A DNA stretch of 64,000 bases, from NCBI GenBank assembly GCA_026120185.1, contig JANUWF010001942.1:2728001-2792000 (forward strand), written 5' to 3'. A program made the translations under genes and the position numbers. Under the pieces are notes generated by a model, which did no database searches, had not been told where the DNA came from, and saw nothing but the letters and a program-made list of their open reading frames with translations. Position 1 is the stretch's first letter, and the number at the start of each line of letters is the position of its first letter. This document shows positions 1 through 14,200 of the stretch, piece after piece. Source of the DNA: Voacanga thouarsii (lineage: Eukaryota > Streptophyta > Magnoliopsida > Gentianales > Apocynaceae).

Positions 1-3000
1 TTTTTGTGTTGATCAATAGCACTTGAAGAAGTATCGGATGAAGGCATGTGACCATTGTGAGGAGACGAAAAACCAGGAGGAAGATCCTCATCCATGTTAT
101 TTGCTTCATCACCTGCCATTTCAGCTTCAGCAACCAGGTCTGGTTTTCCCTTGTATGGCTGATCCCATCTACTCTTACGTTTGCGTGTATTACGAGATGG
201 GGACGAACCTTCCAGCTTACCAGCATCAATTCTACTGGATGCAGACACAGATTTTGTGCTCGAGTCTAGATTTTCGGGATTTTTTGCAATCTGATCACTC
301 AAGTTATTATGCAGTGCTGGAAATTTATCATGGCTTGGGCCCCGGTGAAATTCCATCCTGCAATCATCCCTGTCCAGGCTGCCATATTTTCTGAAGCATC
401 GAGGGATCCATCTATCTCGGAAGTTTCGGGCAATTTGATGGACCTGATGCAATAAAAGAATCGAAGCCTTCAGCTCATGCTACACATTCATTGGAGAAAT
501 AATTATCAAGTACAATCCAAAGGATATCAGCAATTGGTTGGATCAGCAATGGTAAAAAGGATTTTTCAATATATACAAAACACACAAGAATTTGTGATGG
601 TGGTGTAGTGTAAGATTCATATGCTGCATTCAGACAGTGTCTCGAGTTTCAAGCCTTGATATAGTGAGTTTCAAGATAGGTTTGGAAAGAAATTTAGATG
701 TCCTAAGATCAATGGCGTTGCGTGATGCTTTCTTTGGTCAAGTCGACATTAATGCCCTTACTGTAGGGCCAAAAAATTACAGAAGTACCTCCCTCACCAT
801 AAGAATTTCCAAAATATGCCTATCGCCCAGTTCAACTCCAGCAATCAAACTAAGGTTACCTAACTAGAAAGGAATGTAGTACTGAAAAGAGGGAAGAACA
901 GACTTAAGGAAGAAAGCCTTTCTGAGGATCTCTAAATGCTCAATCCCTCAGGTAGCTAGGCAGATCCCAAGGAATGTCCTATAAAAGATAGCAGGCTCCA
1001 AAGACTATAGCATAGAAAACTCTATATGCAGCCGTATTCTCAGAAATCCTCGTCCATGAAGCAATAGTTTCTAAAATCCTAGGAAGCAGTTGTTCAATAT
1101 CCTTTAATAAAACACTTGGAAAAAAGTTTTCTATCTTCTTATGAAGAAACTAAATAAACTCAGTTATCACTTAGGTTTTCAGCCTGCAATAGATTACAAA
1201 CACATCACTCGGTGTTCAAACAAAGTGGAAAACTAAAATAATCTCCTGGGGCAGTTGTTCAATGTCCTATACTAGTACCTGGATAAAAGTAATGTAAACT
1301 AAGCAGAACTTACCCAGAAAAGAAAAAAGACTAATTAAGCAGAGAGTTGGCAATTAATAGCTTTTAAGCCAGAAATAGATAGTAATCACGTCTTTGTCTT
1401 CAATGAATGGGCAAATTGATTATTCACAGCATGAATCAGACTTTACAAGCCAATATACGACAAACTAGTAGAAGAAAATGCCAGCATAGAATGTTTTTAG
1501 CAAATACCTGTTTGTCTTGGTGCTCTGTCAATGTCAAAATTGAGTCCTTAAAGCTGCACAGTGGACAAAAAAACTGCTTCTGAGGAATGTGTTGGATCAA
1601 GTTCATCGCAAGAAACAAATATGTATCATAAAACAGCAAACTGCTCCTAGTATTAAAACAATTGCATTGCTCACTAGAGGGGCCAAAAAGAAAGCAAAGA
1701 AGTCACAATGAGAAGAAGGATATGCTATTATATTAACATATGAAGAACAAATATAGACCCAGTAAACATGATTCTACAACAGAAGAGTCTTGTATCTAAG
1801 CAAAATGTCGAGCTCTAATTACCAACTACTATCATTACATATGGAGGCCTCTCTCAAGAACAAGAAAAAATGATTGCTTCCCGGGCATAGAATATCTTTG
1901 CTTTGGTTCAAACCTTCAAAACACCAAGACAAGAGGGCCCAATACTTCCAGGATGTACCAAACGGATTTTATGAAATAATACAAACAACAGGGAGTACTC
2001 AGAATTCATTATTCATGATCTATGTTGTATGCAATGTAACCTTGCACAACCATTTCAATCATAGCAAAACTGATTCAGAAGTAACAGATACATAGACGTC
2101 AACATCAATAGCAGTTGAGTCGAAAAACTTTACACTATCACAGAAAAAGATGAATCAAATCAATAAGAACAAAATAATCTGGTTTAATAAGACTGCAAGT
2201 GTCTCGTGACTACTATGCGTCCTTTCAAATATTTTCTTGCTTTCTTCCATCACCATATCTTTTAACTATATACCTCCAGTCCCAAAACCAGCCTGAAACC
2301 AGTTGGCGTCTCATCCTTGAGCTATGAATTCTTTTTCCTAGATGGATACAGTTAGGCCCCACTTCACCAGATTAGTTAGTTAGATAAAAGACCAACAGCA
2401 GTGCAACTTTTTGAAGCATTCCCTCAATAAAGCTGTGCAATCATAAGCCTTGTACTGATAGAATGGACAAGGAGAATGAAGTTACCAGACATAGATAGAC
2501 AGAGAGAAATGTGAATATATTGGTATCAAACATCCACCCACCCACAAATCAAGTACATTTATTGAATTTAGAAAAGAAGAAAACAAATTAAATTATCAAA
2601 ACAATTAAAAATAAGAACTTCGGCAAACAATCTGACCTCTCCATTCCAGGACATCGGGGACCCCCAGTTATGTGTTCAGATGTAAGGATCTCCCTAGTAG
2701 CCAGATACTCCAATACCTGCAGTGAGGATAGTGGGGAATTGATTATTATTATTATTATTATTATTACTACTACCATTTTCATGAAAATATAACACTCTTA
2801 AACAACTTTATAGCATACTTCAAGATAGATAACAAGGACATCAGAAGTGCCAAGCATGTGTCTCATGTCTTGCCATCCATGACAAAAATTAAAGACCATA
2901 GAAAAACCCTCTTCAACATATTGTATCAAGAATGCTAACATTAATTTTTTGGCATGCCACCTTAGCTTGTAGTTGTACCATTGTTACTTTCCCTTTTTGA

Positions 3001-5280
3001 GATAAAAAAAAAAGGTGTATATGTTCAATCATCCATTCTACAGCAAAAATGAGGGCCAGACTATTACCTTTGGCAAATATGAATATCACAAAGACTCTCT
3101 ATTGCCTTCACAGACAGCACGACCAAAAGTCAACAACAATTCAACTCAGTTAACTAAAGTAGAATGAAATACATCCAAAAACCGGCTCTACCTTTCTCCT
3201 TGTAAATAAGATCTGTCATTCAATTTTGCAAAACTACAAAAAATGATGACTGATCTTAACAAGAATAATAGGCATCAGAAACCCTAGAGACCTCCAATCC
3301 ATGATGGATCTGGGCAGATCATTGAAAAGAAGGTTTGTGGTCAAACTTGATAGGCCTTCTCCTCTTTGTACATCTCATGCCCAGGCTAGAAAAGTGAATC
3401 AGAAAGAGAAAGGAACAGATCTTTACTATCCAGGATAAGATACAGACATTTTGGAAACCAGCCCAAGACTCCAGGCTCATTTAACATCGTCTAAAAGAGA
3501 ATGCCCACCAGCAGCCTCTTATCTCAGCTTGAAAATGCCTTTTATGAAATAGAAGCATTATTGCACTAGGAATCCCAGCTATGAAACTTATCATCATCAT
3601 CGAGATGTTGATCAAATGCAGCTTCAAATTGCTCAGAAATTATAAGCTATATGGGGGGCTTGGATCGTGGACAAAAACAATTGATCGCACAGAAGGTCGT
3701 ACGCCACTGGCAATCAAAACCAAACTTAAATAGGCTTTTTCCATTGGGCTAATCGGAGTGTTAGAAAAGTTTAGCATGAACACCTAGAAGAAGTTGTATA
3801 CAACAGGCATATGACGCTAGCTCATGATATTTTGAAGATACTGGTTTAGACCAACAATGATAATCATCTTATGAGAACAAAATTCACAATGAAGGCAGCA
3901 CGCCAAACTGAATATATTCAACGCATCAAGAAATTTGATTAGCATATAAACTTTTTGCATTGTTAGGTGAATATAATTCATAGCACGAATAATCTTGAAT
4001 ATTGGAACAACTCAATCGATAAAGAATGACTGTTAAAGAGATTACTCAACTGCCATCAGAAAAGCTGCTATAGATTCTGCCAACTGTCCAGGAATTTAGT
4101 TATTCTTTACTTTCACCAAATACAGAAAAGCCTTTCTTTACAATCATAAATAACAGATAAATTTTAAATAATTTGTGGCAAATTATTAATTTCATTATGC
4201 TTGTACCTTGAGAAGCTTCCGGAGTATAGGAATCTTAATGAATTCTTTTCGATATCGCTTCATTATATTGTGCAACATCTGCAAACCTGGAAGATAGAAG
4301 CAAAAGTAAATGTTAAAGATATGAAACAGTATTAAAAGAAAAGGCTTCTGTGCACAAGGAAAGCAAAAGTAATAAGCCATGGTAAGGAAAAAGAAATTTT
4401 AATGCACACAACCACAAAGAAAGACACTACCATTCTTATTGATTATATCAACCAAAACTGTTCGTGATTTTGTCTTCAGAAGAGCGTCAAGGATCATAGA
4501 AAGATCTCGATTACTGCAAAAACAAAAACTCAAAATTCTATCACTTTCTGTTTAACCAACTCAAATAAACAACCTAAACTCTTTGAAAACCTAACAAATT
4601 AGTATAATCTATATTTACCTTTGAATTGCTTCACCATTGACACTATCACCAGAAGCAGCAGTTAGAAGCAGCAGTTTCAAGTATCCCCTTGAAGCATCCT
4701 GTTGCAAGAAAAGACAAATTAAAGCTCAGCGAACCCTATCACATTTGAGTAACAGGTTTATGCAGCTTACTTAAATGCTAACAGATTTATGACAGATGTA
4801 TAGATTTACGCCGATGCAGAATGAGAAAACATCCAAAAGCTGTTTAAATAATATGTCCAAGCAAATTGTTGTAGGCATCTCCATCTTCCCTCAGTCTCCC
4901 ACAAATGCTCATACTAACAAAACCCGGCCTAACCCAACCTTTCTTGTTTATAGGTTGGAATTTATAACTGATCATCTATGAAAACTTAGAGCAGATAATA
5001 AGTGTATCAATGCAAGAGCAGAGTAATGGTGACCCTAACAGAAGTGAGGCAGATAAAATATGTGAAAAATCAATGAAAAAGCAGTGTGATCAATCTAATA
5101 TTTTTGCAGGAAAAGGAATCTGTTACAAAATCAATACCAAGACAGAATACCACAACACAAAACTTAAGCATGGATGTATATTAATGTAACATCAGAGCAA
5201 CTATAATGCTGTGCAATAGCTTACTTTTCTTTTGCTTATTCCCCCATCAGAATCCAGTAACTCATTGAGTTTCTCTTGAA
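1..5280 (-). other. ASHH2: ASHH2-like exons 12-18: C-terminal region, incomplete
   Basis: Small exons 5280-5225, 4698-4619, 4513-4431, 4286-4207, 2716-2637 and 1553-1508, then 443 to beyond base 1. They encode a conserved helical segment (KTKSRTVLVDIINKNG, MLHNIMKRYRKEFIKIP, RKLLKVLEYLATREIL) recognisable from ASHH2 proteins, followed by HQIARNFRDRWIPRCFRK and a Ser/Arg-rich tail. At 4286 the upstream acceptor (CTTCCAG) was chosen because the alternative AG nine bases later breaks the frame. No stop codon is reached, so the gene continues to the left. Confidence 0.9.
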
Positions 5281-8200
5281 CTGTAATCAGCAAGATAAAT
5301 ATATTAGCCATGCAATTGCTTGAACGACCTCATCCAGGACAAAGGGAACCTAATTTACCTGCTTCAAAACGGCTTGCTTCAAAACGGCCATTAGATGGAT
5401 CCTCCGGTATTCTTTTGGGTTTCAGGGGTATTAAGTGTAAACTGTCATCAATTTCAAGTGGTTTTTTGACATTCACAGGAACAGTCTTAGATTTTCTCTT
5501 CTTATCTGAGAAGAACTTGCCAGAAATTTTTGTACGAGAACGGGACTTTGAGAGTACAACTTCACTTTCCCCACCACTAGGTTTTAATTTCTTTTTGGCA
5601 TCAGGTATGTCAGGCAATGATTTCTCAGACTCTGTACTCATATATGCTGCGTCTGTGCTTTGATTTAAGCATACGGAATTCTTCTTACCTTTTTCTGCTG
5701 CAGAGCAATCCTCAGGAGCTGCAAACACATTTCCGCTCGTTATGTCACCTGATTGTATAGAATGAGAATGCTGTCTAACTGAGTACTCATTTTCCAAAGA
5801 TATTCTGATTTTCAGAGGATTTGATGCAGATTTATCAATAGGTTCTCTCCTCTCTTTTGTAATATCTGAGAATCCAGCAGCAACTGCAGAACTGTCAATT
5901 TCCATTTTATCCCGGAAAAGCATTTCTTGTGTTTGCTTGTCCAAGGAGAGTTCTTCTTGTCCAGAACCTCGTAATGTTCCACTGATTTCATCCACTTGTT
6001 TAGATGATTCTTTTAAAGTTCTCACCTCTTTTTCATCCAGCGAATTTGCCATAGATACTATATTGTACATATTCTGATCCATGTCATCATCTTCACATAC
6101 CATAACCGGTTCTGGATATTCATCATCTGAATCACCGTGAACAATTACATCAGAATTTAGTGGATCGCCACCAATATACCCGCGACACTGAGATGAACCA
6201 CAAACACATTTTTTGGCTGCAGCACCAAATACGCGCACATAATTGTAATCGAAGGTCACCTCCTCACCCTATCGGCACCAGAAATTCAAATCATAAATAT
6301 GCAATTGCTGATAACATGGAGAATTAACCAAGAAAGGCGAAAATAATCTTAAAAGGTCAAATTTTGTAACAAAAATATATTTATGGCAACAATATGTACA
6401 AATTACCAAAAAGAAATAAAATAAGAAGCAATTTTGGGGGGAAGAAACAAATTAATGACAGGAAAGCCAGAGCCATTCTAAATAGGATATCAAATCCAAG
6501 AAAATCCATTAATGCTTTTAAGTAATCATGATTCAGTCCAGGGACAGAAGTATTTAGCTTGAAGGCCTTAGAAAACTAACTTTTTAAGGGACAAATGGGT
6601 ACATTGCAGAGATAGAATAGAAACCAATTGCAATTTACCTTCTTGATATCCCTTAAAGCAAAGATTCCAATGCAAACTTCTCCATTCACCATCCACTGAC
6701 ATCAATAGAAATAGTTTAATAGTAAAATCAAGTGTAATTTTCTTTACCAAAGAACAACTATGACTTTAGTGTATACATGCAAATCAACACCAAAAGCATA
6801 ATATATAAACATAAATGAACTGAACATTGGGAAGTATTAAACAGTTTTATTATATCTTCAAAATTTTAGCACATATGTAACTGTATACAATGCAGAAAAG
6901 CTTCCAAGAAAAATTCAGCTACAATTTGTGTGAGCATGACCAGATACAATATTATAAAAAGTGCTTCAACAGCCGAGCAGGGAATTGCCTGTGATTTGAT
7001 TGCAGAGTTTCTCTGTTACAGGAAAACGCTTGCATATGAAATACCCATCAACTACATCCTTGCATAACCCCCTTCTTTATTTTGGGAGGGGGAAGAAGCA
7101 TTACAATCCTAAGGATTTACTTATCCAAGAAAGTATTGGGGAAGTATTTCCTATGGAAAAAGCATATAAACATGGATAGAAGTAGAAAGTCTATCTGACC
7201 ATTGCTATTATTTTCTGGAAATGTACAGAATGAAAACAAATATTCTAATCCTGAAAAGGTAAACTACTAAAAGTGTCAAACATTTTAAACATAGCTGACA
7301 TACAATTTTGTCTCATATTTGCACAAAATGAGAACCAATATATGGAACAATAATATCAATTCACAAGCACAAGAAATAATTAAAGCTTATCAAACAGATA
7401 AAAGACCATACCAAAGCTCATGAAAACATATAAAAAAGTTCATAACTTTCTGGAAACGTTTATAATACAAAACAACACATTTAATGCAGTGGAGAAAGGG
7501 GGATTAAACATATCACTTTTCTTCAAGTGCTGATGAAAATGTTTCATTCAAATTTTACTGTTTCAAAACATGCAGTATGTTATACAGCTACTGGATTGTG
7601 TGTAGAATGTGAAGCATCCTATCCCACTTCTGACGGATTGACTCAAAACACAACACGTGTATTGTCCAAGCCATTGAATAGCAACAAATGGTAACTCTAA
7701 TGGATTGACCCAAAACACAACACATGGATTGTCCAAGCCATTGAATAGTAATAAATGATACCTTCACAAACCCTTCCTCAAGCTACAGCTATTACATTCT
7801 GCGGAATCAGCAGACAACTTTTGTCCAAGTCAGCTATCTGAAGTCAAGGGCTTTCTAATTCCAATACTTTGACTTTATTATTCTAAGTTCAATATCATTT
7901 CGTTTTATCAGTATACAAAACAACAAGACAAATAGAAAACAGAATTGATTACTTTAGCAGGCAACCATATTTGACAAACTTAAAGGACTACAAGTTATCA
8001 TATCTACTTCTGCTCCCCAAAAAGACTGTTCTGCAGATTTACAAAATTGATTCTTCATATCACATCGTCAACCTGGTGATCAACAGGAAACCTACTTTGA
8101 GAACAAGTCCACCAAGATACTAGGGAATTGGCAATTGTCCTCAACTAGGAAATCTATCTGGTATGAGTGTCAATTCTTTGCCTTCCTATACCCAGCAAAG

Positions 8201-11200
8201 ATATACTAAATCTGATAAATTAATTTGAAGGAAAACTTCCACCATTTCATTCATCCTAACCTTCAGAAAAAAGGATCTAATTATCTGAAACACCAAAAAT
8301 TAGCGAAAACTTAGTTTGGCTCTCTTGCAAACACTCTGTATGGAATACTTCCGTTTACATTTTTTTCCCCTGAGAGAGATAATTACAGCAGCAGCCATGT
8401 TAAGCAAAGAGTTATCATTTCTCATACTGCATGTAGCTCTACATGTTTCACCAATTTGATTGTTATATCAGGCATGCTTATTTTACAGTCTCTTTCTCTT
8501 GCATGGAGCAAGGTGTATCTAGAGGTTCTTTTACTGGATTAGATGCTTATGCAACAAATATAATGAATGCCAATATCATATGCATGCTAACTTTGATAAG
8601 CAAATTTTATGTACTACCTCTTCCAAGATACCTCTCAATGATCTTAGTTTTTTTATTTTATTTTATATATATATATATAGTACAATAGATTGAGGTTATG
8701 AAAGTGAGGAAAAAGGAGGGAAAAAACAAACTAGTTATACAAGAAATAGCACAATTTAACATGTGTCAGCATGCTTTGAAAAAGCAGGCAAGTAATTGCT
8801 GTTCATGTACTATATTTTCGTCACATTTCTCTGCTTTCCAACATGTGGAAAAAAATTTCTGAGGTAGAATACGCTTATCTTGGTTCAGACTTATTAGGCA
8901 CTAGCATGTCTACAGAATATCAAAAATCTTCTTTCCTCGAGAAAAACAACTATAAAGAATTGTAAAAAAAGAATGGCAAGATATCCCATTTCAACTACTT
9001 ATTCCTTCCTATAAGTGCTTGAATTTGATCATTATTTGTCCCAATATTTAAAGCATGATTCTGTTTAAAAGCATACAAAATTTCAATCTCTAGTAGACAG
9101 AAAAATATGGATTTATAAACTTATTATAACATATAGATTCTTTCCCGCATGTGTGTTTCACATCTGTCATCCTTTGTTGGAGTATTTAAAGCATGATTAT
9201 GTTTAAAAGCATAGAAAACATCAATCTCTAGTAGACAGATTACAGATTACTCAGTAGACAATTAAGGAATTAACCTGGAAAAAGAACACATGCTAAAGCG
9301 TTAAGATTCATGCAATGCTCTATAACCTAGCAAGGTTATATAGAACTGTAAATCATTTTACATAGGAAAATACAATTTGGTAAGCCCATGCCAATCATCC
9401 CACTCCTAGCAATGTGTTTAATGGAAAAAAAAAAAGAAATCAGCGAACTTGCATGTATTCCGATAAAGAAATTAAGGCTTCATTGGGGTTGAATTTTTTT
9501 TCCCCCTGCCCCTTCTTAAAATGAGAAGATATTCAAAATTCAAAGTCAATTTTTTTTTCTCAAAACTACTGCAAATTTCACAGTTTTCTCATTTGTTTTG
9601 TTTTGTTTTAGTTATTTATTTTTTTTTTTGGGGGGGGGGTTGTGGGGGGTGGGGAATCCAAATGAAGCCTAATTTCATAACAAATTTATATTTTCTTCCT
9701 TTTTCCCATCTCAAATGCATTTCTAAAGGGGCCTAAAGATAACTATCATGGCAGTTGTGCTGCATATAAGACCTAAAGAGAAACATGAAAATCAGGCCAA
9801 AGATAGATAGAAGAACTAAGTACAAAGAAAGTGGGAGAATCCTTCAAATAGATAGAAAAGCTAAGTACAGAGAAAGAGGAAATATAAACAATGGAATAGA
9901 ACAGCAGGTTATTTATCTGTTCGACTGAAGTTATAGAATTTTGATATAAATAAATGATAAAGCTAATAAAACTTACCTTCTCTGTACGGCAATTAGGATC
10001 ACAACTATGATTTATGAAACGACCCAAATTTCCTTTAGCGCATGCATCAATTACCTGAAAAGGAAGGCATGAAAATAAATTATAAATGAAAATTAGTAGA
10101 CTAAAAAATATCTTTGAGATGATCTAGTAGAAATGGAAGTCCCTTCATGAGTCCATAAGAAGCCATGTAAATGTAAAGAGTACAGACAGTAGAAGCTTGC
10201 TGGTCAGTAATGGTGAAACTGATGGAAAACCATCTTCAGTTATTCACAAACAGAGTAATTAACTATGAACACACTTCTGCAGAAAGACTGATGTGGCTCT
10301 TATGGAAAATAATATGTTATAAAATCTAATTGACCAATAGACAATTAACAAAACTCGGGGCAGAAAGGTTAAACTGAGTCAGCTTCCAATTGCTTCACAA
10401 TTTTTTAATCAAGAAGAAAATCCTCTTGATAAGAAGAAACCACAAAATTATTGGAATCAGTTTCCATCTCTATGCATATCAACTAATAGGATTAGGTTCG
10501 GTCTGGTTGGAGTGAAATGTGCAAGAAAGTGGGGACGGGTAGTAAATGTGGACATAAATGACACATTTACATTGTTTGGTGGGAGTGAAATGTAGAGGGG
10601 AAGTAAATCAAGAGGAGATATCCCACTCCCCCACCACATCAACATTTCTTCCCCTCTCAAGTTGGAGGGTGGGGAAAGCGAAATTAAGCTCAAGACACTA
10701 ATTGACAAAATTGGTATCACTTTTAATAAGAGAGAGAATAAGGGATAAAAAGTTAAAGCAAATTAATAACTCTCTCTCTTCTCCCCTTCCCCTTTCTTTC
10801 CCTCATACCAAACACAAAAGATGTAAAAAGAAATGTTTTCCTTGGGTGAAGTACCCCCCCCCCTTCTCTTTCTTTTTGCAAACCAAACAATGTGTAAAGC
10901 ATTTCATTATACACAACATATTTGCCAGGTACATTTATGAAAAGACAGCCTTAAGAGCTCCAGAAAATTTTTCCTCAACGTCCAACTAATCATCACACAA
11001 AATATCATCAACTAAAATAGAGACTGACAAACCTCACTGCCATTAAGTGTCATGAAGTAAAAATGCCTATGACCCTTTACAGCATAATCTCTCTGTCGAG
11101 ACTCATAAGCATGCATATCAAGCACCTGTAAGAACCATAAATAATATGGCATAAGCAGTCTTCAATCGAGTTTGCAAGAAAGACACATGATCATAAATAT

Positions 11201-14200
11201 GATATGATGATTTACATATTCCTTATCTGTAAGCCAAAAGAATGGTAACTGAGCTTGTATGCAATCATTCAAAAGATATAACATAAGAATGAAAGCTGTT
11301 AATATCAAAATTCAGCTGACAGTATGGAGAAATTCAGGACATTGCTAGTTAAAATAAATTAACTTAAGCTGGCAAGGAATTAGATAAATTCATTCCGGAA
11401 ACTGATATTGCTCCTCCACCATAAACTTCCAGAAGAAGCAGGCATGTGAAAGCGGGAACAAAAATATTATTTACATATTCTCAACTAGCTGAAGAGTTCC
11501 TTTCACTTGCAAGATAAGCATTAAGCGTAACAAACCAGCTATTTTCTACATCTTGGGTTATGAGAAAGAAACTCGGGAGGGAAGCCTAAACACTCAGCAC
11601 CATATCCATCTTTCACTTGCCATTGTAGAATGGTATGCAAAGAGCAGAGTGCAAAAATTACCTCTCCGACATATTCAATAAGAAACTGCCCTTCAGAAAC
11701 ATCTTCAAGCAACTGTAGGCCATAACCCTTCTTCCCACATTTAAATGACTTCAATTTAGCATACTTGCGCTTTTGGAACTGCAGGCAAAAATTTTATTGT
11801 TGAAATGACATGCAAGTGAGGAGCCAAATAAAATACAGAAACAAGTGCTGATCTGAGATGAGGTATGGAAACCTGTTGATTTGAACAAGATTCACTGCAG
11901 GGACAAGTTCCTGGAATGCATTCAATGTTAAGCATCCGATTCAGGCATTTAGCTCCACATCCCATTCGACCATCCAAAGGTTGTTTGCAACCACATACCA
12001 TTATCTGGTCAAGACAAATCACAGGAAAGAAAAGACCAAGGCATTAGTGAACTGACACCAATTAAAATTGTAACATTGCAAGTAAATTTGATACACTTAG
12101 GGAGCTGACAATTATCTAAATACATGAGTGGAAAGAAAACCACCAACAAACCCCCCCCCCCCCGGAAAAAAAGAGAGAGAGAGAGAGACACAAAGAACAT
12201 ATACACATTAGAAATACATAGACTAGTTAATCCCATACCTCGTCAATTGATTGAGTCTTGCGGCGGCGATGAAGAAACATATTTGACTTGACAAGCATCC
12301 ACGATGACTGTTCACTAACTGTGAGACATGATTACCTAGTTACAACTCCAGAGCAAAGGTAGACAAGCATATTGTCTATAAAACTCTAAAAGATAAGCAC
12401 AGAAAAGAGTTATAACGCCAACTTTATATGATAGTTAAATACCTCTAGACTGATTCTGCCTCGCTTTATTAGAAGTCAAGTGGACATCAAACGCATCTTC
12501 CTCACAAGATGCATCTGATATTTCCAACTCGGCATTAATTTCAGCATTGGACTTCTCTTGTGGAATTGAGCATTTAGCAAATTCTCTATCTTTGTTATCC
12601 TTGCAAACCCTTTAAAAAAGATTTCAGAAGGATCAAAGAAGAGAGAATAAACCATCACCACTTCAAATCTCAGAAAGACTACAAAGTCCTAATTCTAAAT
12701 AAAGCAGAATTTTCCAAGCTTGTTACATAAGGAACACAAAAAATAACAAGCTTCCAAAAGTCCACAAAATCATTTGTCGTTTAATATTGTCAAGCTACTA
12801 AGCTTAACCCAATTCCTTAACACATAACGGAATTATGCGGGAAGAAAAATAAAGCCAACCCATGACAAATACTGAAAACTTGATACCTAAATGCAGCTTA
12901 AATATAGATCTCCTGGATCAGGTTAATAATCAACTTCTAGTGCAGAGTAATATTTGGTTCTACATGTTCAAATTTAAGATCTACATGCATCTACTGCCCA
13001 ATTTACCAGTACAAAACACAATATTCTCAAAAGTTTCCATGGCAGAAGTCACTGGGTACAGTAGTGCCTCGTCTATGGATTCATACTTACGAATAGAAAT
13101 ACAAAACCAGAACCTTGGTCACTTGAGTGAATGTTCAGCAAGTAGAAGGTCATTGATTCACGCACTTGCTATATTTGAATCATAACCGAATCAAGCATCC
13201 TTCAAATGGTTAGAAAGTCAAATCAGACAAAAAGGTAAACAAGCAACTTCCAAGTTTTGTTGAACCAGATCGTACGGATTAAGAAAAAGGAGGTGCAACT
13301 TAAGTCACCGAAACTTAACATCGATTATGTTTGATATTTCTTTAACAATCTTTTCCTTCTTCAACTACCATCATTAATCATTTTATACACATTCTCCATA
13401 GCTATTGAATGAGCCTCCCCCTTCCTAAAGTTACAATAAACTCAAAAGACAAGAAATGGAAAAGCTCCTTGTCTGGAGCTTTAAGAAACTGTTTGTAAGA
13501 TTTCTTTTAATAAAACTGGCTATTGCACCATTGTTGCTGAACCATTCCACAGGAACAAATTTGTGTCATTAAATTATCCACGTTGAACAAGAACGAGAAA
13601 CAACAAAGAGATCCTTTTAATCCTAATGCTCCATCCAAGATAAGAATTCTAAAAAATCTAGGAACCCTGAATTGCTATATTGGAATGGGTAGTATTCGGG
13701 GGAACACTCAGGGAAAGAGACTTTCATGTTCGGACCTAGAGTCTCGAAGACTCAAACAGACTACGGATATTATGCAGTCCTACAACATACCAAGCTTAGT
13801 ACATCCTCTCCAATGGATGGCACTCCCTAATAAAGCTAATCACGACAATGTTTTTGAATACCTAGCTTTCTAAAAAGAACCATTCAAAACCCAAAAACTG
13901 AACTAGAAATGGATTTTTAATGATTTTAGGAATAAGGAAAATAAAAATAAAAACAGCTCAATAATATTTTGAGTTTTTTTTTTTTGTCAGAACAGAAGAA
14001 AATAAACATAATAAAACTTGCAGATGCTTGCCTCTTGTCTTACAAACAAGATTTAACAGAAATAATAGCTATAACAAAACTCAAACTAATGAACACTAAA
14101 CATAATAGTAATCTGCAACCATGCCACCAAGTGAGCACCCGAAACTAAGCTAAGGAAAAACAACAACTAGAAACTAATCATTTCTGTATGCATATATGTC

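Noticed and set aside
5310..5663. Plus-strand ORF of 117 codons opposite exon 11
   Set aside because: Shadow of the coding exon.
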